Source: Planctomycetaceae bacterium (GTDB lineage: Bacteria > Planctomycetota > Planctomycetia > Planctomycetales > Planctomycetaceae). From it: 51,395 nt of DNA. Location: the NCBI GenBank assembly GCA_021732995.1, contig JAKFWA010000039.1, positions 1 through 51,395 on the forward strand, written 5' to 3'. Position numbers and translations under genes: made by a program. A model generated the notes under the pieces. It saw only the letters and a program-made list of their open reading frames with translations. It was not told where the DNA came from and ran no database searches. Shown one piece after another: positions 50,832 through 51,395 of the stretch (positions within the stretch are counted from its first letter, which is position 1; the number at the start of each line of letters is the position of its first letter).

Positions 50832-51395
50832 CGGTAGCCCTCCTCTTGTTTTAGGAGTCCCAGGCGACCGGCGGGGAAACAGAACATCGACCTGTTCCCC
50901 TCAAAACACAAAGCGCAGAAAACCTTTTGACCCAATGATCTACGGGCTTTCTACGCTTAATCGTTAACTCGAAGACCTCTGTTGAAAACCTTTTCAATCA
51001 GAAGTCAGTAGTGTGTGTGCGGCGTATTCGACTTCAATCGTCTCGATGGCCGCAAGTGAGTCGCCAATCGACAGTTGCCGAGGTCTTGTATCGACATCGA
51101 CTGCTGCGATCAGCAAACACAGGCAGGACATCATTCTGACAGTGGCTGACGGGCTGTTGTTCTGCGTAAATAACCCGAGCGGCCGGTTTGAGCCACCGAA
51201 TCAGTCACGCCTGTGACCGTCTGCAAGTGAATGCCGAGTGACTGAACCGGTCAGACAGTTGAGTTCGGTTGTCCGGGATTTTCTTGAGAAACGGGGAGCG
51301 GTTGCTTGCCTCGGCAGATTGAGACTGCTGCCCTATATGCAACACGCGCTCCGGACGTCAGCGGAGGGAGTGCTAAAGACAATCTCCCCTCGCCC
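50832..51395. other. Right-end intergenic region with possible gene remnant
   Basis: About 560 bases upstream of homospermidine synthase. No confident gene. A minus-strand frame at 50994-51134 (46 residues, more if read upstream without a start) ends in SIGDSLAAIETIEVEYAAH, which faintly resembles the C-terminal helices of Gfo/Idh/MocA oxidoreductases; it may be a decayed gene end. The last 12 bases, ctcccctcgccc (51384-51395), begin another copy of the dispersed palindrome seen at 18265 and 31843. Confidence 0.4.

Overview
The window is chromosomal DNA from a bacterium that looks like a member of the Planctomycetota. Direct indicators are a DUF1501 protein with a planctomycete-type N-terminus, a giant Ser/Thr kinase fused to FG-GAP repeats and followed by an ECF sigma factor, a 1,595-residue secreted PQQ-propeller protein, a cysteine-rich secreted protein, many secreted proteins of unknown function, and short palindromic repeats in most spacers. 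I infer the phylum from this gene content; no rRNA is present. I saw no tRNA, rRNA or CRISPR array.

Layout. 1-182 is the right end of an ISL3-type insertion sequence. 261-3212 (minus) holds an FHA-GAF histidine kinase followed by a secreted serine hydrolase. 3763-8417 (plus) holds a membrane-anchored coiled-coil protein, a rhomboid protease, penicillin-binding protein 1C and a small secreted protein. 8537-9405 (minus) holds an ArsR-type regulator and a STAS protein. 9543-12227 holds a convergent SGNH hydrolase and DUF1501 protein. 12472-19097 (plus) is the kinase/FG-GAP giant and its ECF sigma factor. 19487-22955 (plus) holds a sugar isomerase-like TIM barrel, a tiny Lys/Ala peptide gene with a strong terminator, and a two-hydrolase fusion. 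23032-30731 (minus) holds trmL with a small membrane protein, a second rhomboid, an active/inactive M16 peptidase pair, a secreted helical protein and an alkyltransferase-like protein. 31216-36592 (plus) holds a small acidic protein and the PQQ giant. 36680-38903 (minus) holds a secreted gluzincin protease and a membrane protein. 39427-45817 (plus) holds a small protein, GAPDH, a PfkB kinase, a Cys-rich secreted protein and a YfhO-like membrane protein. 45902-48049 (minus) is an ECF41-type sigma locus with a cupin and an NAD(P)-binding epimerase-like protein. 48430-50831 holds a lipid kinase-like protein and homospermidine synthase, whose 3' ends overlap.

How the genes fit together. Several neighbours look functionally linked: the kinase with its sigma factor; the ECF41 sigma with its predicted target gene and a cupin; the two M16 subunits; and GAPDH next to a sugar kinase. 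Most of the rest is ordinary planctomycete chromosome.

The most unusual layer is the repeats. At least six families of short palindromes are scattered through the window. Most sit in spacers, but several lie in frame inside genes: three in the kinase gene, one across the signal-peptide region of the PQQ giant and one in the YfhO-like gene. This resembles the principle of the Rickettsia palindromic elements, which add peptide segments to proteins. I consider it the best candidate here for an undescribed system. I did not find a clear new defence, secretion or metabolic cluster.
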